This document shows, in pieces, positions 49,554 through 59,324 of a DNA stretch of 64,000 bases. The position numbers and the translations under genes are program-made. The stretch's first letter is position 1; every line of letters starts with the position of its first letter. The stretch lies in contig NZ_MAXC01000053.1 in NCBI RefSeq assembly GCF_001693485.1, positions 310,001 to 374,000 of the forward strand. Direction: 5' to 3'. A model generated the notes under the pieces. That model worked only from the letters and a program-made list of their open reading frames with translations. It did no database searches and was not told where the DNA came from. This DNA is from Bradyrhizobium sp. LMTR 3 (GTDB lineage Bacteria; Pseudomonadota; Alphaproteobacteria; Rhizobiales; Xanthobacteraceae).

Positions 49554-49988
49554 ATGGCCGATACGACTTATTTTCCGCGTCGCCTGATCCTGGCCGGCGC
49601 GATTGTTTCCGGAGTGCTGCTGGCGCTGGCCGTGCACATGTTGGGCGCTCGTTACGGGCTCGATCTCGGCGGCCTGTGGCGAACCGACACAAGCGAATTC
49701 ATGCCCGCGGGCGCGGCAATCGCGTGGTGGCTGATCGCGACAGTGGGCTTTTCCGGCGGCTATTTTACCGCCAACCTGATGCACAGCGCGGCCTCGGGCC
49801 AAATTCCGCAGCGGATGCGACAGTTCCTGATCGCAGTCGGCGTACTGATCCTAGCCGGCGCCGGACAGGCCGCCTCGGCGCCGAGCCCGGTCCCGACCGT
49901 GTCGGGTGTGCTCGCCGGCCTTGCGGCCTTATGCCTCGGCGCCGTGATGGCATTCTGCGGCGCGCATTTCGCGCTGCGCAAGGCTTGA
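49554..49988 (+). CDS. Hypothetical four-helix membrane protein
   Basis: A 144-residue protein with membrane helices at about 10-32, 50-74, 85-105 and 113-138. The longer frame to 49470 is rejected because AAGCGGG sits before the ATG at 49554. No family is recognised. It is divergent from the preceding membrane-protein gene, with a spacer of about 70 bases, and converges on the MHYT gene. Confidence 0.55.
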   Translation: MADTTYFPRRLILAGAIVSGVLLALAVHMLGARYGLDLGGLWRTDTSEFMPAGAAIAWWLIATVGFSGGYFTANLMHSAASGQIPQRMRQFLIAVGVLILAGAGQAASAPSPVPTVSGVLAGLAALCLGAVMAFCGAHFALRKA

Positions 49989-50007
49989 AGAAGCAAGACT
50001 TGAGAAA

Positions 50008-52410
50008 CTAAGCGACGACCCGCGCCCGTGGCTTCGATAGCATGGTTTCCACCTCGGCAGCGGGACGCGGCGGGCTGAACAGATAGCCTTGCGCCTGCGT
50101 GCAGCCCTCCTGGCGCAAGAGGTCGAACTGCGCGTCGGTCTCGACGCCTTCAGCCGTGGTGACGATACCCAGGCTCTTGCCGAGGCCGGTCACGGCGCGA
50201 ACGATCGCCATCGAATCATCGCGCGTCGCCAGTTCGGTGACGAAAGAGCGATCGATCTTGATCTTGTCGAACGGGAAGCTGCGCAGGTAACTCAGGGACG
50301 AATATCCGGTTCCGAAGTCGTCGAGCGAAATCCGGACGCCAAAGGCGCGAAGCTCGTGCAGAACCGAGAGCGTGGCCTCGCTGCTCTGCAGCAGCACCGA
50401 TTCCGTGATTTCGAGCTCGAGCCGGTGCGCGGGAAGGCCCGAGGCTTTCAGTGCCTCCATCACCGTCGATACCAGATTGGGATTCTTGAACTGCACCGGT
50501 GACAAATTGACGGCGACGCCGACCTCCTGCGACCACTGGGCCGCGTCGAGGCAGGCTCGGCGCAACACCCAGTCGCCGATCGGCACGATCAGACCGGTTT
50601 CCTCCGCCAGCGGAATGAAGTTGGCCGGAGAGATCATGCCACGCAGCGAATGATTCCACCGCACCAGCGCTTCGAAACCGACGACGACATCTTTGGCGAC
50701 ATCGCGGATCGGCTGGTAATAGACTTCGAATTCTCCGCGCTCTAGCGCCGCGCGCAAGTCGAGCTCCAAGAGCCGCCGGGCCTGCGCGCGGGCGTCCATC
50801 CCGGTCTCGAAGAAGCGGTAGGTGCCGCGGCCGTCCTCCTTGGCGCGGTAGAGCGCGAGGTCGGCCTTCTTGAGGAGCTCGTCGGGGTTCTTGCCGTCCT
50901 CCGGCGCCAGCGAAATGCCGATGCTGACCCCGATGACGAGCTGGTGGCCGGCAATCTCGTAAGGCGCCGAAACCTTCTCGACCACGTGGCTGGCGAGCAA
51001 GGAAACGGCGGATGGGTCGCAATCGTCGCAGAACTGCACGATCGCGAATTCGTCCCCACCCAGCCTCGCCACCGTGTCATTCTCGGTGATGCATTCGCCG
51101 AGACGGCGGGCGACTTCTTTCAAGAGCGCATCGCCGACCGGATGGCCGAGCGAATCGTTGATGTCCTTGAAGTGGTCGAGATCGAGACAGAGCACTGCAA
51201 GCTGATCGCTGCGTTTGGCGAGCCGCAACGCCTTTTCGAGTTGCTCGCGGAACAACGTCCGGTTCGGCAGATTGGTCAGCGCGTCATGGCGCGCCATGTG
51301 GGAAATCTGCTCCTGGGCAGCCTGCCATTCGGTGATGTCCTCGAAGGTCGCGACCCATCCGCCGCCCTTCATCGGCTGGTCGACGACGCGGAGCGAACGT
51401 CCGTTGCGGCCGATCGACTTGGTCACGGTGTTGCCGGCCCTGGCATCCGCTACCACCGCAGCGAAGAATTCATCGGGATCGCCGTCCCATTCGCCGACCG
51501 ACTTCAGTTCGCGCAGAACGTCGATCAGCAACCGGCCTTGCAGCGGCATGCCGGACCGGTCCATCAACTCGACGTAGCGTTGGTTGAATAGCAGGATGCG
51601 GCCGTCGGCATCGAACATGCAAAGTCCGTGCGACATGTTGTCGAGCGCGGTATCGAGCAGGACTTTCTGTTGATGCAGCTCGCCCTTGGCGCGGCGATCG
51701 ATCATGGCCGCCAGCAGCGACAGCCCGAGGATGGCGAACGCCGCCACCGCTGTCAGGAAGGAAAGCGCGGTCGGTGAAATCGACAGCCCGTCGGTCCCGA
51801 GCGTCGGGTCGGGAATCAGCGTGACGGCGCCCATCGCCGTGAAATGATGCGAAACGATGGCAATCGTGAGCAGCCCCGTGGCGCCCACCGTATGGGCGGG
51901 ATTGTCGCGACGCACGGCAACAAGAAGCGCCATGGCGGCAAACACGCTGCCAAACACGATCGAGGCCACAACGATGCCGGGCGACCACACAATGAACGCC
52001 GGAAGCTCGAGTGCGGCCATGCCGGTATAATGCATCGCTGCGACGCCCGCGCCGATCACCGCGCCACCAATCGCAACCACCGGCCACCGTGCGCTCGACA
52101 GCGCAATGCACAGACCGATGGCGACGATGCCTATCGCAAAGACCAGCGACAATAGCGTAACGGGAATGCTGTATCCGGCTCCGGCGCCGGGATCGTAGGC
52201 CAGCATCGCGACGAAATGGGTGGCCCAGATTCCGCAGCCGCCGACTGCTGCGTCGAGGCCGATCCAGATCGCGCGCGTACGGCCGTGCGAGGCCCTGGCA
52301 CGATGAAACAGGCTGATGGCGACTGCGCTGGCGAGCCAGCAAATGGTACCGGCGAGCACGACCAGACGCCAGTCATGCTCGGAAGTGAGGCAAGTTAGGA
52401 CGCGGTACAT
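50008..52410 (-). CDS. MHYT-PAS-GGDEF-EAL cyclic di-GMP enzyme
   Basis: An 800-residue inner-membrane protein. The MHYT sensor has seven predicted helices (about 15-240) with the three repeats ATHFVAM (63-69), AMHYTGM (125-131) and SHHFTAM (187-193), proposed to bind copper and sense oxygen, CO or NO. A PAS segment spans about 250-365. GGDEF (451-455) is intact, but the I-site reads TEND, not RxxD, so product inhibition is probably lost. EAL is intact (EALVR 580-584, ITE, DDFGTGYSSL, EGVE). Both synthesis and hydrolysis of c-di-GMP are possible; the balance cannot be told from sequence. No adjacent motility gene. Confidence 0.93.
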   Translation of the reverse strand: MYRVLTCLTSEHDWRLVVLAGTICWLASAVAISLFHRARASHGRTRAIWIGLDAAVGGCGIWATHFVAMLAYDPGAGAGYSIPVTLLSLVFAIGIVAIGLCIALSSARWPVVAIGGAVIGAGVAAMHYTGMAALELPAFIVWSPGIVVASIVFGSVFAAMALLVAVRRDNPAHTVGATGLLTIAIVSHHFTAMGAVTLIPDPTLGTDGLSISPTALSFLTAVAAFAILGLSLLAAMIDRRAKGELHQQKVLLDTALDNMSHGLCMFDADGRILLFNQRYVELMDRSGMPLQGRLLIDVLRELKSVGEWDGDPDEFFAAVVADARAGNTVTKSIGRNGRSLRVVDQPMKGGGWVATFEDITEWQAAQEQISHMARHDALTNLPNRTLFREQLEKALRLAKRSDQLAVLCLDLDHFKDINDSLGHPVGDALLKEVARRLGECITENDTVARLGGDEFAIVQFCDDCDPSAVSLLASHVVEKVSAPYEIAGHQLVIGVSIGISLAPEDGKNPDELLKKADLALYRAKEDGRGTYRFFETGMDARAQARRLLELDLRAALERGEFEVYYQPIRDVAKDVVVGFEALVRWNHSLRGMISPANFIPLAEETGLIVPIGDWVLRRACLDAAQWSQEVGVAVNLSPVQFKNPNLVSTVMEALKASGLPAHRLELEITESVLLQSSEATLSVLHELRAFGVRISLDDFGTGYSSLSYLRSFPFDKIKIDRSFVTELATRDDSMAIVRAVTGLGKSLGIVTTAEGVETDAQFDLLRQEGCTQAQGYLFSPPRPAAEVETMLSKPRARVVA

Positions 52411-52582
52411 ACAGACCCCCGAAGGCCTGTAACAGCAGTCCTATTGGTATATTTGGCGTAACCGCCGCGGTTCAGTTGCCCGGATGGTGAACAAATGCTT
52501 TTGGCATGCCAGGCATGCCCAGCGCGGAGACGCCGCGCGAGCTACTTGCCCGCGCGGCGTTTTGCCTCAATGGCGCGATGAA

Positions 52583-53089
52583 TCAGCTTGCGGCTCGCAG
52601 GTTAACCTTGCCTTCCGCCAGCGAGGTCAGCTTCTTGTCGACCGTCTTTTCCTCGTCGAGCGTCTTCTGCAGGATGCTGGCGCAATCGTTGCGGCCGAGC
52701 TGCCGCGCCCACGCGACCAGGCTGCCGTAACGGGTGATTTCATAGTGCTCGGCAGCCTGGGCGGCGTTGATCAGGGCCGCGTCCAGCACGGCCTTATCAG
52801 CGATGTCGCCCGCGACATCGTCGGCTTCCTCGATGATGCCGTCGATCGCCGGGCAATCGGCCGCCTTCACCTCAGCGCCATGCATGCGGAATATCTCTTC
52901 GAGGCGCTGGACATGCGTCTTGGTTTCGTCGAGATGGCTCAGGAACCCCTGCTTGAGCTGCTTGTCGGTAGCCTTTTCGGCCATTTTTGGCAGCGCTTTC
53001 ACGAGCTGCTTCTCGGCATAGTAAACGTCCTGCAATTGATGGATGAACAGGTCGTTCATGGTCTTGATGTCTTTGGTGAACAGTCCCAT
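52583..53089 (-). CDS. Ferritin-like DUF892 protein (YciE/YciF type)
   Basis: A 168-residue four-helix protein of the YciE/YciF ferritin-like family: MNDLFIHQLQDVYYAEKQLVKAL, LDETKTHVQRLEEIF and AAEHYEITRYGSLVAWARQLG carry the Glu and His metal-site residues. GGAGGAG precedes the ATG. Family members are stress-induced. An EcfG-like promoter with one mismatch lies 80-110 bases upstream. Confidence 0.9.
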   Translation of the reverse strand: MGLFTKDIKTMNDLFIHQLQDVYYAEKQLVKALPKMAEKATDKQLKQGFLSHLDETKTHVQRLEEIFRMHGAEVKAADCPAIDGIIEEADDVAGDIADKAVLDAALINAAQAAEHYEITRYGSLVAWARQLGRNDCASILQKTLDEEKTVDKKLTSLAEGKVNLRAAS

Positions 53090-53174
53090 TGCGGTTCTCC
53101 TCCATTTGGGAACACGCAGGGCGCAGGCCTCGTGCTGGCCGGCGCGTGCTTCATGTTCGGTGCTGTTGGAGGCT

Positions 53175-53199
53175 AACTTGCCTGCGAAAAGGACGTTCC
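53175..53199 (-). promoter_or_regulatory. EcfG-like promoter upstream of the DUF892 gene
   Basis: On the minus strand GGAAC is followed after 16 bases by AGTT, one mismatch to CGTT. It lies in the 385-base divergent spacer between the DUF892 and LPG-synthase-type genes, in which no other feature is recognised. Confidence 0.45.
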
Positions 53200-53474
53200 T
53201 GAAAGCCGCGAAAACGCCGCGATGGAACGGACGGAACGGCGCGGCAAAAAGCGCCCGCGGAACGGACCTCGTTGCGACTCAAATACGTTAACGCCGCGAC
53301 ATATGTATGGCGTATGACAAAGGCGGCGAACGACGCCAAAAGGCATGCTTGTCAAGGGCTGCACAACGGCCCGGTTTTGGCTTATGGGTTTCGCGCACGG
53401 TGCCTCTGACCGTCGACTGTCACCCGTCGTGACAGGCCCCATCTTTACGTATTGCCGCCCCGCCGGGAGGATGA

Positions 53475-54530
53475 ATGCATCGGCTGCTGACCGCGCTCAG
53501 GCGTGGCTTCAAGGAGAAGATCGGCTGGAAACGGCTGGGAATTGTCGCGAGTCTTCTCATCATAGCTCTTGCGATCACCCATCTGGTGCGCACCCTCAAG
53601 GGCGTCGACACCGGGGTCATTCTGACTGCGCTGACCGAAATCGCACCGCATCGCATCGCGCTGGCTGCGCTCTGCGTGGTGGGTGCGTTTTGCACGCTCA
53701 CCTTCTATGATTTCTTTGCCTTGCGAACGATTGGCAAGACCCATGTGCCCTATCGCATCGCCGCGCTGTCGAGCTTCACGAGCTACACCATCGGCCACAA
53801 TATCGGGGCCACCGTGTTTACCGGCGGCGCGATCAGGTTCCGGATCTATTCCGACTACGGCCTGACGGCAATCGATGTCGCAAAGATCTGCTTCCTCTCG
53901 GGCCTCACATTCTGGCTCGGCAATCTGTTCGTGCTCGGCCTGGGCATGGCCTGGCATCCCGAGGCGGCGTCGGCGATGGACCTGTTGCCGCCGGCCATGA
54001 ACCGCTTGATCGCGATCGGCTGCCTTGCCGGCATCGCCGCCTATTTCATCTGGCTATTGATGGGTGAGGGCCGCCGCGAACTCGGCCAGAACGGCTGGAA
54101 GGTCGTGTTGCCCTCCGCCCGGCTGACGCTGCTGCAGGTCCTCATCGGCGTCGTCGATCTCGGCTTCTGCGCGCTGGCGATGTATCTGTTGATGCCGATG
54201 GCGCCGCACATCGATTTCGTTTCGCTGGCGGTGGTATTCATCCTGGCGACGCTGCTCGGTTTTGCCAGCCATGCGCCCGGCAGCATCGGCGTGTTCGACG
54301 CAGCGATGCTGGTGGCGCTGCCGCAGTTCGGCAGGGAAGAATTGCTGGCGACGCTGGTGGTGTTCCGGATCCTCTACTTCCTGATCCCCTTCGGCATCTC
54401 GATTTCGATCATGGGGACGCGCGAAGTCTGGCTCAGCGTGGTGCAGCCCTGGCAGGAACGGCGCCGGCTCAGCGAAGCCTGTACGGCCAAGGCCAGGGTG
54501 CGGCAACCGATCAAGGGCCGGCAACCCTGA
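53475..54530 (+). CDS. LPG-synthase-type flippase-fold membrane protein (UPF0104)
   Basis: A 351-residue protein with eight or so membrane helices, matching the transmembrane domain of MprF/lysylphosphatidylglycerol synthase. Markers are SFTSYTIGHNIGATVFTGGAIRFRIY and LATLLGFASHAPGSIGVFDAAML. The C-terminal aminoacyl-PG synthase domain is absent, so it can only be the flippase-like half. GGGAGG precedes the start. Substrate unknown; alphaproteobacterial relatives are often near hopanoid or lipid genes, but none adjoin. Confidence 0.85.
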   Translation: MHRLLTALRRGFKEKIGWKRLGIVASLLIIALAITHLVRTLKGVDTGVILTALTEIAPHRIALAALCVVGAFCTLTFYDFFALRTIGKTHVPYRIAALSSFTSYTIGHNIGATVFTGGAIRFRIYSDYGLTAIDVAKICFLSGLTFWLGNLFVLGLGMAWHPEAASAMDLLPPAMNRLIAIGCLAGIAAYFIWLLMGEGRRELGQNGWKVVLPSARLTLLQVLIGVVDLGFCALAMYLLMPMAPHIDFVSLAVVFILATLLGFASHAPGSIGVFDAAMLVALPQFGREELLATLVVFRILYFLIPFGISISIMGTREVWLSVVQPWQERRRLSEACTAKARVRQPIKGRQP

Positions 54531-54627
54531 AGCCGGTAACGGCGTCGTTATCTGCGCCGTCTGGTGTTTTGGGCCGGAGCTGCCTCATTCTCTTATTTCT
54601 GCCTCACCACTAACGTCAAACGACGCC

Positions 54628-56613
54628 ATGGCTGGAATTCTCCCACGTTCGATAATGTCGGCCGCGCTGCTTGCCGGCGTGCTGATTGGAATGATCACGT
54701 CGGCTGCGGAAGCCCAGACTGCCGGCGGCTACGGGCCGCTGCAGATTTCCTGGGAGGTGCGTAACCGCTTTCGCCTGTTCCGCGAGGAGCGGGATTTCCT
54801 GCTGCATGCCGAAAGCGGACGCGGCCGCAGCGTGCTGGCTTCGGAGCAGGTGCTGGCGATCCAGAGCGATGGCCGCGGCTGGGCGCGGAACACCGTGAAC
54901 CGGCTCTGTATCGATCTTGCGGGCCGCGTCAGCGAGCCCTGCACCCGCGACAACACCAAAGAAAGCTATCTGACGCCGATCGATCATCCGGTCGTGATCC
55001 GCCTGACGGGCCCGGTGCCGGTCGGCGCGACCTGCGCCTGGACGGTCGACGACGGCGACGGCCCGCAAACGTCCACCTTCGACTGCGCCGAACCGGTCAA
55101 TCTCCGGGTCCGCTACGGTCGCACCACAGTCGTGACCGCCGACGTATCCAGCTCGGAGGGCACTCAGCGCGTCTTCACCGAGATCGCGGTGCGCGACATC
55201 TTCATCGCAGGCCTCGGCGACAGCATCGCTTCCGGCGAGGGAAATCCGGACCGTCCCATTGCGCTCGCCGATGAAGGTTTTTGCTTCCGCTCCTACCTCG
55301 GAACAGCGGCCTCGCAATATTACCGGCCGAGCCGCGCGGGCTACAAGGGCGGGCGCGCGTGCGAGGCGCCCGATTTGCTGACGGTCTGGCAGCGGCAGAG
55401 CGCGCTCTGGTTCAACCCTGCCTGCCACCGTTCGCTCTACAGCTATCAGACCCGGACCGCACTGGCCCTTGCCGTACGATATCCGCACATCGCGGTGACC
55501 TATCTGCCGCTGGCCTGCACCGGCGCCACCATTGCCGATGGGCTGTTCGGCTCGCAGCGCGCCCGCGACTGCCTACCGTCGAAATCGGGCGGTGCGTGCC
55601 AGGGCACCGTCAACGGGCAACTGGCCGAACTGCGTGAAGCCGTCACCGCTGCGAAACGCCGCCAGTCGGACCGCCAGCTCGACCTGGTGCTGCTGTCGAT
55701 CGGCGCCAACGACATCTACTTTTCCGGCCTTGTCGCCGACGTCATCGTGGACACGGCGACCGAACGCGCGCTGTTTCGGCGCAGCGGCGTGATGGCCTCG
55801 GTGGACGACGCACGCAGTGCGATGACGCGGGACCTGCCGCAGGGCTTTGCCAAGCTGCGCGAGGCGCTGAAGCCGCTTCTCGGCGGCGACCTGTCGCGGG
55901 TGGTCTACACCGCCTACGCCAATCCGACGCTGTCGAATGGCGCGCCCTGCCCCGGCGGACGCGCCGGCTTCGACATTCACCCCTCCTTCAACGCCCAGCC
56001 GCAGCGGCTGGCGGCCGTGTCGAACTTCGTCGAGAGCGAATTCCTGCCGCAGTTGCGGGCGCTGGCGCTCTGTGAGGGCGGCATCCTGTGCCGCAATCCG
56101 CGCGCCGACCGCATGACCTTCGTCGAGAGCCATCAAGCCAGTTTTGCCAACCACGGCTTCTGCGCACGCGCCGAAAGCGATCCCGAATTCGACCGGCAAT
56201 GTTTCTCGGCGACCGGCGACAGCTTCGATCCCGATCTCGTCACGGCCGCCAACCAGCCGATGCTGTGCGGCCGCAGCGCCGGCGAGTACCGCGCATATCT
56301 GCCGCGCGCGCGCTGGATCCGCGACGCCAACGACAGCTACTTCGCGGCCATGACCTACCCGCAAGGCCTCCCGGCATCGCAGCAGCCATCCGATATTCAT
56401 GATGCGACCTGGGGCGTCTTGTCCGCGGTCTATGGCGGCGCGGTGCATCCGAGCGCCGAAGGCCACGCCGCGATGGCGGATGCCGCCGTGCCGGCCGCCG
56501 CCGCCGTGCTGCAGCTCGATGCGGCGGTGCCTGAAGTCACCTCGCAGCCGATGCAGCCGATACCGGTTCTACCGGACGTGCCGCGCCCGCCAGGCAGAAC
56601 CGGATTGAATTAG
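54628..56613 (+). CDS. Exported SGNH/GDSL-type hydrolase
   Basis: A 661-residue protein with a signal peptide (1-29, ending AEAQ). An N-terminal beta-rich domain (about 35-185) has conserved Cys pairs (NRLCIDL, EPCTRD, ATCAWTV, FDCAE). The SGNH domain has block I GLGDSIASGEGNP with Ser199, block III GAND (359-362) and block V HPSAEGH with His607, so the Ser-His pair is present. Probably an esterase or lipase acting outside the cytoplasm; the substrate is unknown. It ends in a four-base overlap of stop codons with the convergent DUF2147 gene. Confidence 0.85.
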   Translation: MAGILPRSIMSAALLAGVLIGMITSAAEAQTAGGYGPLQISWEVRNRFRLFREERDFLLHAESGRGRSVLASEQVLAIQSDGRGWARNTVNRLCIDLAGRVSEPCTRDNTKESYLTPIDHPVVIRLTGPVPVGATCAWTVDDGDGPQTSTFDCAEPVNLRVRYGRTTVVTADVSSSEGTQRVFTEIAVRDIFIAGLGDSIASGEGNPDRPIALADEGFCFRSYLGTAASQYYRPSRAGYKGGRACEAPDLLTVWQRQSALWFNPACHRSLYSYQTRTALALAVRYPHIAVTYLPLACTGATIADGLFGSQRARDCLPSKSGGACQGTVNGQLAELREAVTAAKRRQSDRQLDLVLLSIGANDIYFSGLVADVIVDTATERALFRRSGVMASVDDARSAMTRDLPQGFAKLREALKPLLGGDLSRVVYTAYANPTLSNGAPCPGGRAGFDIHPSFNAQPQRLAAVSNFVESEFLPQLRALALCEGGILCRNPRADRMTFVESHQASFANHGFCARAESDPEFDRQCFSATGDSFDPDLVTAANQPMLCGRSAGEYRAYLPRARWIRDANDSYFAAMTYPQGLPASQQPSDIHDATWGVLSAVYGGAVHPSAEGHAAMADAAVPAAAAVLQLDAAVPEVTSQPMQPIPVLPDVPRPPGRTGLN

Positions 56614-57212
56614 CGCGCGGGTGCAGGAGCCGGTGCTGGCGCAGTGGTCTTTTTGGGCGCCGCGGGGGCCTTCGCCGCGGGTTGCTTCGTGACCGCAGCA
56701 TGCGCCGGCAGATATTTTGCGATGACAGCAGGATCGACCTGCGCCAACGCCGTATCAGGCAGGCGCGTCCAGACCTCATCCTTGCCGAACAGCGAGATGC
56801 CGAGATACCCGCGCATCGTCAGCGTCTGCCCATCGGGACTGAGCGTCATCTTGGCCTTGTAGATCTTGCCATCGCGCGGATCGAGCACGTTGCCGTTCTC
56901 GTACTTCAATCCCTCGCGCTTCATGTCGCGGATGAAGGAGAGCCCGAGCCACGGCGCATCCTTTCGATCGTCGGCGCATTTCGAGCAGGTCGGATTGGGA
57001 GCATCGCCGGGCTGAGGAAAGAACTTGGCGAACACGCCTTCGAAGGTGCCGTTGCGATCGACCACCAGAAACCAGCCGACCGGCTTGCCCTTCTCGACCT
57101 TCTCCCACAGCCCGGCCGCCGAAGGTTCTGCCGGCTGCGCGGCGACTTCACCGGCAAACGCGAGCCCGATCACGATCGGGAGTATCAGTTGAAACACGGT
57201 CAGCTTGCGCAT
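56610..57212 (-). CDS. DUF2147-family exported protein
   Basis: A 200-residue protein with a signal peptide (about 1-25) and a DUF2147 domain: GLWEKVEKGKPVGWFLVVDRNG, NVLDPRDGKIYKAKMTLSPDGQTLTMRGYLG. It has a CSKC pair that may be oxidised in the periplasm. The tail is Ala/Pro/Lys-rich. The ATG at 57212 is preferred because CAGG lies eight bases upstream. Function of the family is unknown. Confidence 0.85.
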   Translation of the reverse strand: MRKLTVFQLILPIVIGLAFAGEVAAQPAEPSAAGLWEKVEKGKPVGWFLVVDRNGTFEGVFAKFFPQPGDAPNPTCSKCADDRKDAPWLGLSFIRDMKREGLKYENGNVLDPRDGKIYKAKMTLSPDGQTLTMRGYLGISLFGKDEVWTRLPDTALAQVDPAVIAKYLPAHAAVTKQPAAKAPAAPKKTTAPAPAPAPAR

Positions 57213-57336
57213 CGTCATCACCTGATCAATTCCCTAATGAATGGCCGCAGACTAAGGCCATTTCGCGGACGGTTCCAGTGACGATCGGCGAGCGCGTGCG
57301 CCCCGAGAAAGTTCCGCGAATGTCGTTTTTGGTAGA

Positions 57337-58365
57337 TCAGTTGACCCCGAGCTTCTTCTGCAGGCTCGACGACGAGGTGGTGTACTGGAACACCAGTCGC
57401 TTGTCCGGATAGACGTAGCGGTGCGCCTTCTGCGCCATCAGCGCGCCCTCATGGAATCCGGACAGAATCAGCTTGAGCTTGCCGGGATAGGTGTTGATGT
57501 CGCCGATCGCGAAGATGCCGGGAACATTGGTTTCGAACGCCGCGGTGTCGACCGGAACCAGATTGTTCTCGAGCGCGACGCCCCAGTTCGCAACCGGACC
57601 GAGTTTCATCGTCAGCCCGAAGAACGGCAGCATCGTATCGCACTCGATCTTCGAGACCGCGTTGTCGTTGCCCTTCATCATCGCCGCCGACAGCTTGCCG
57701 CCCTCGCCTTCGAGCGACGTCACCTGACCGATCTTCAGATCCATCTTGCCGCTCGCGACCAGTGCACGCATCTGCTCGACGCTGTGCGGCGCGGCGCGGA
57801 AATCGTCGCGCCGGTGCAGCAGCGTCACGCGCTTGGCGATCGGATGCAAATTGAGCGTCCAGTCGAGCGCGGAATCGCCGCCGCCGACGATCAGGATGCT
57901 CTTGTCGCGGAACTGCTCCATCTTGCGCACGGCATAGAATACCGAAGTGCCTTCATACGCCTCGATGCCCGGCACCGGGGGACGCTTCGGCTGGAACGAA
58001 CCGCCGCCCGCGGAAATCACCACCACCTTGCACTCGAACACCTTGCCGGCATCGGTGGTCACGCGGAACAGCGCATCGCCGATCTTCTCGATCGTCTCCA
58101 CCATCTCGTTGAGATGGAAGGTCGGACCAAACGGCTTGATCTGCTCCAGCAGCGCGTCGGTGAGGCCCTGCCCGGTGACGAAGGGAATGCCGGGAATGTC
58201 GTAGATCGGTTTCTCCGGGTAGAGTTCGGCACACTGGCCGCCGATCTTGTCGAGGATGTCGACCAGATGCGCCTTCATGTCCAACAGGCCCAATTCGAAG
58301 ACCGCGAACAGGCCGCACGGACCTGCGCCAATAATCAGCACATCGGTTTTGATCGCTTCGCTCAT
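57337..58365 (-). CDS. Ferredoxin-NADP+ reductase, thioredoxin-reductase type
   Basis: A 342-residue flavoprotein of the TrxR-like FNR class, known from Rhodopseudomonas and Bacillus. The FAD motif is GAGPCG (about 9-14), the NADPH motif GGGDSALDW (about 160-168), and the C-terminal helix region GDINTYPGKLKLILSGFHEG...YTTSSSSLQKKLGV is diagnostic, with no TrxR CxxC. The start at 58365 follows the family N-terminus. A 2Fe-2S ferredoxin gene lies 0.6 kb further and could supply or take electrons. Confidence 0.92.
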   Translation of the reverse strand: MSEAIKTDVLIIGAGPCGLFAVFELGLLDMKAHLVDILDKIGGQCAELYPEKPIYDIPGIPFVTGQGLTDALLEQIKPFGPTFHLNEMVETIEKIGDALFRVTTDAGKVFECKVVVISAGGGSFQPKRPPVPGIEAYEGTSVFYAVRKMEQFRDKSILIVGGGDSALDWTLNLHPIAKRVTLLHRRDDFRAAPHSVEQMRALVASGKMDLKIGQVTSLEGEGGKLSAAMMKGNDNAVSKIECDTMLPFFGLTMKLGPVANWGVALENNLVPVDTAAFETNVPGIFAIGDINTYPGKLKLILSGFHEGALMAQKAHRYVYPDKRLVFQYTTSSSSLQKKLGVN

Positions 58366-58522
58366 ATCAGCTTCTTTTCGGTTGAACCTGGCGAAATGCC
58401 GCATCTGTCTAGCCAAGGTAGCGGCAACAGGAAAGCCAAATATCGCACTCCTGGCCGCGGCAACCCCTTGCCGTCACTCGACAAGTGGGCTGTAAGGAAA
58501 CGAGACTTTCGGAGATGGCCCC

Positions 58523-58978
58523 GTGAATGCCCACTTGCGTCCCGACGCGACCCCGCGTCTGGAGGATTTTCCGTACCGCTTGTCGGACAATGTGAGATTT
58601 GCCGACCTCGACCCCAACCAGCACGTCAACAATGCAGTCTACGCGACCTATTTCGAAACCGGCCGCGTCACGCTGATGAAGGACCGCAGCTACGGGCTGA
58701 TGCCGGACGGCGTCACCTGGATCATGGTCCGGCTCGACATGCATTTCCGCGCTGAATTGCGCTGGCCTGGTACGATCGAAATGGGACTGGGCGTCGTCAA
58801 GTTCGGCCGAACTTCAGTCACCTTCGATCAGGTGGTTTTCTCCGAAGGCAAATGCGTTGCATCGGCGCAATCGGTTTCGGTGCTGCTTGACGAAACCACG
58901 CGCAAGCCAACGCCATTGACGCCGGAGATTCTGGCCAATTTTCAGCGCTGGATTCGCCGCGGCGCAAAGCCGACTTAA
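58523..58978 (+). CDS. Hotdog-fold acyl-CoA thioesterase (4HBT type)
   Basis: A 151-residue hotdog protein: VRFADLDPNQHVNNAVYATYFETGR carries the DxNxHVNN active-site pattern with the catalytic Asp. GTG start with GGAG about nine bases upstream. The enzyme probably hydrolyses acyl-CoA; chain length is unknown. It is flanked by the FNR and ferredoxin genes on the other strand. Confidence 0.9.
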   Translation: MNAHLRPDATPRLEDFPYRLSDNVRFADLDPNQHVNNAVYATYFETGRVTLMKDRSYGLMPDGVTWIMVRLDMHFRAELRWPGTIEMGLGVVKFGRTSVTFDQVVFSEGKCVASAQSVSVLLDETTRKPTPLTPEILANFQRWIRRGAKPT

Positions 58979-59003
58979 CGCGCGCGGCGACGTCTTCCGG
59001 AGT

Positions 59004-59324
59004 TCAGGCCTGCCGTTCCGGCGTCGACACTACGAGGCCGTCGAGGTCGTCGCTCACCTTGATCTGACACGACAGGCGCGAGTTCGGCCGCACGTCGAAG
59101 CCGAAATCCAGCATGTCTTCTTCCATCGGGGTCGGCGCGCCGACCTTCTCGCGCCAGGCCTCGTCGACATAGACGTGACAGGTTGCGCAGGCGCAGGCTC
59201 CGCCGCATTCGGCTTCGATGCCTGGAACGGCGTTGCGGATCGCGGCTTCCATCACGGTCGCGCCGTTCTCGACTTCAATGGTTCGTTTTTCGCCCGTGTG
59301 GTCGACAAAGTGGATTTTGGCCAT
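59004..59324 (-). CDS. Adrenodoxin-type 2Fe-2S ferredoxin
   Basis: A 106-residue ferredoxin. The cluster ligands are Cys40, Cys46, Cys49 (C-x5-C-x2-C) and Cys86, with an additional Cys44. The spacing and the MLDFGFDVRPNSRLSCQI segment fit the adrenodoxin/putidaredoxin type that serves cytochromes P450 or Fe-S assembly. The TrxR-type reductase gene 0.6 kb away is a candidate partner. Confidence 0.94.
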   Translation of the reverse strand: MAKIHFVDHTGEKRTIEVENGATVMEAAIRNAVPGIEAECGGACACATCHVYVDEAWREKVGAPTPMEEDMLDFGFDVRPNSRLSCQIKVSDDLDGLVVSTPERQA

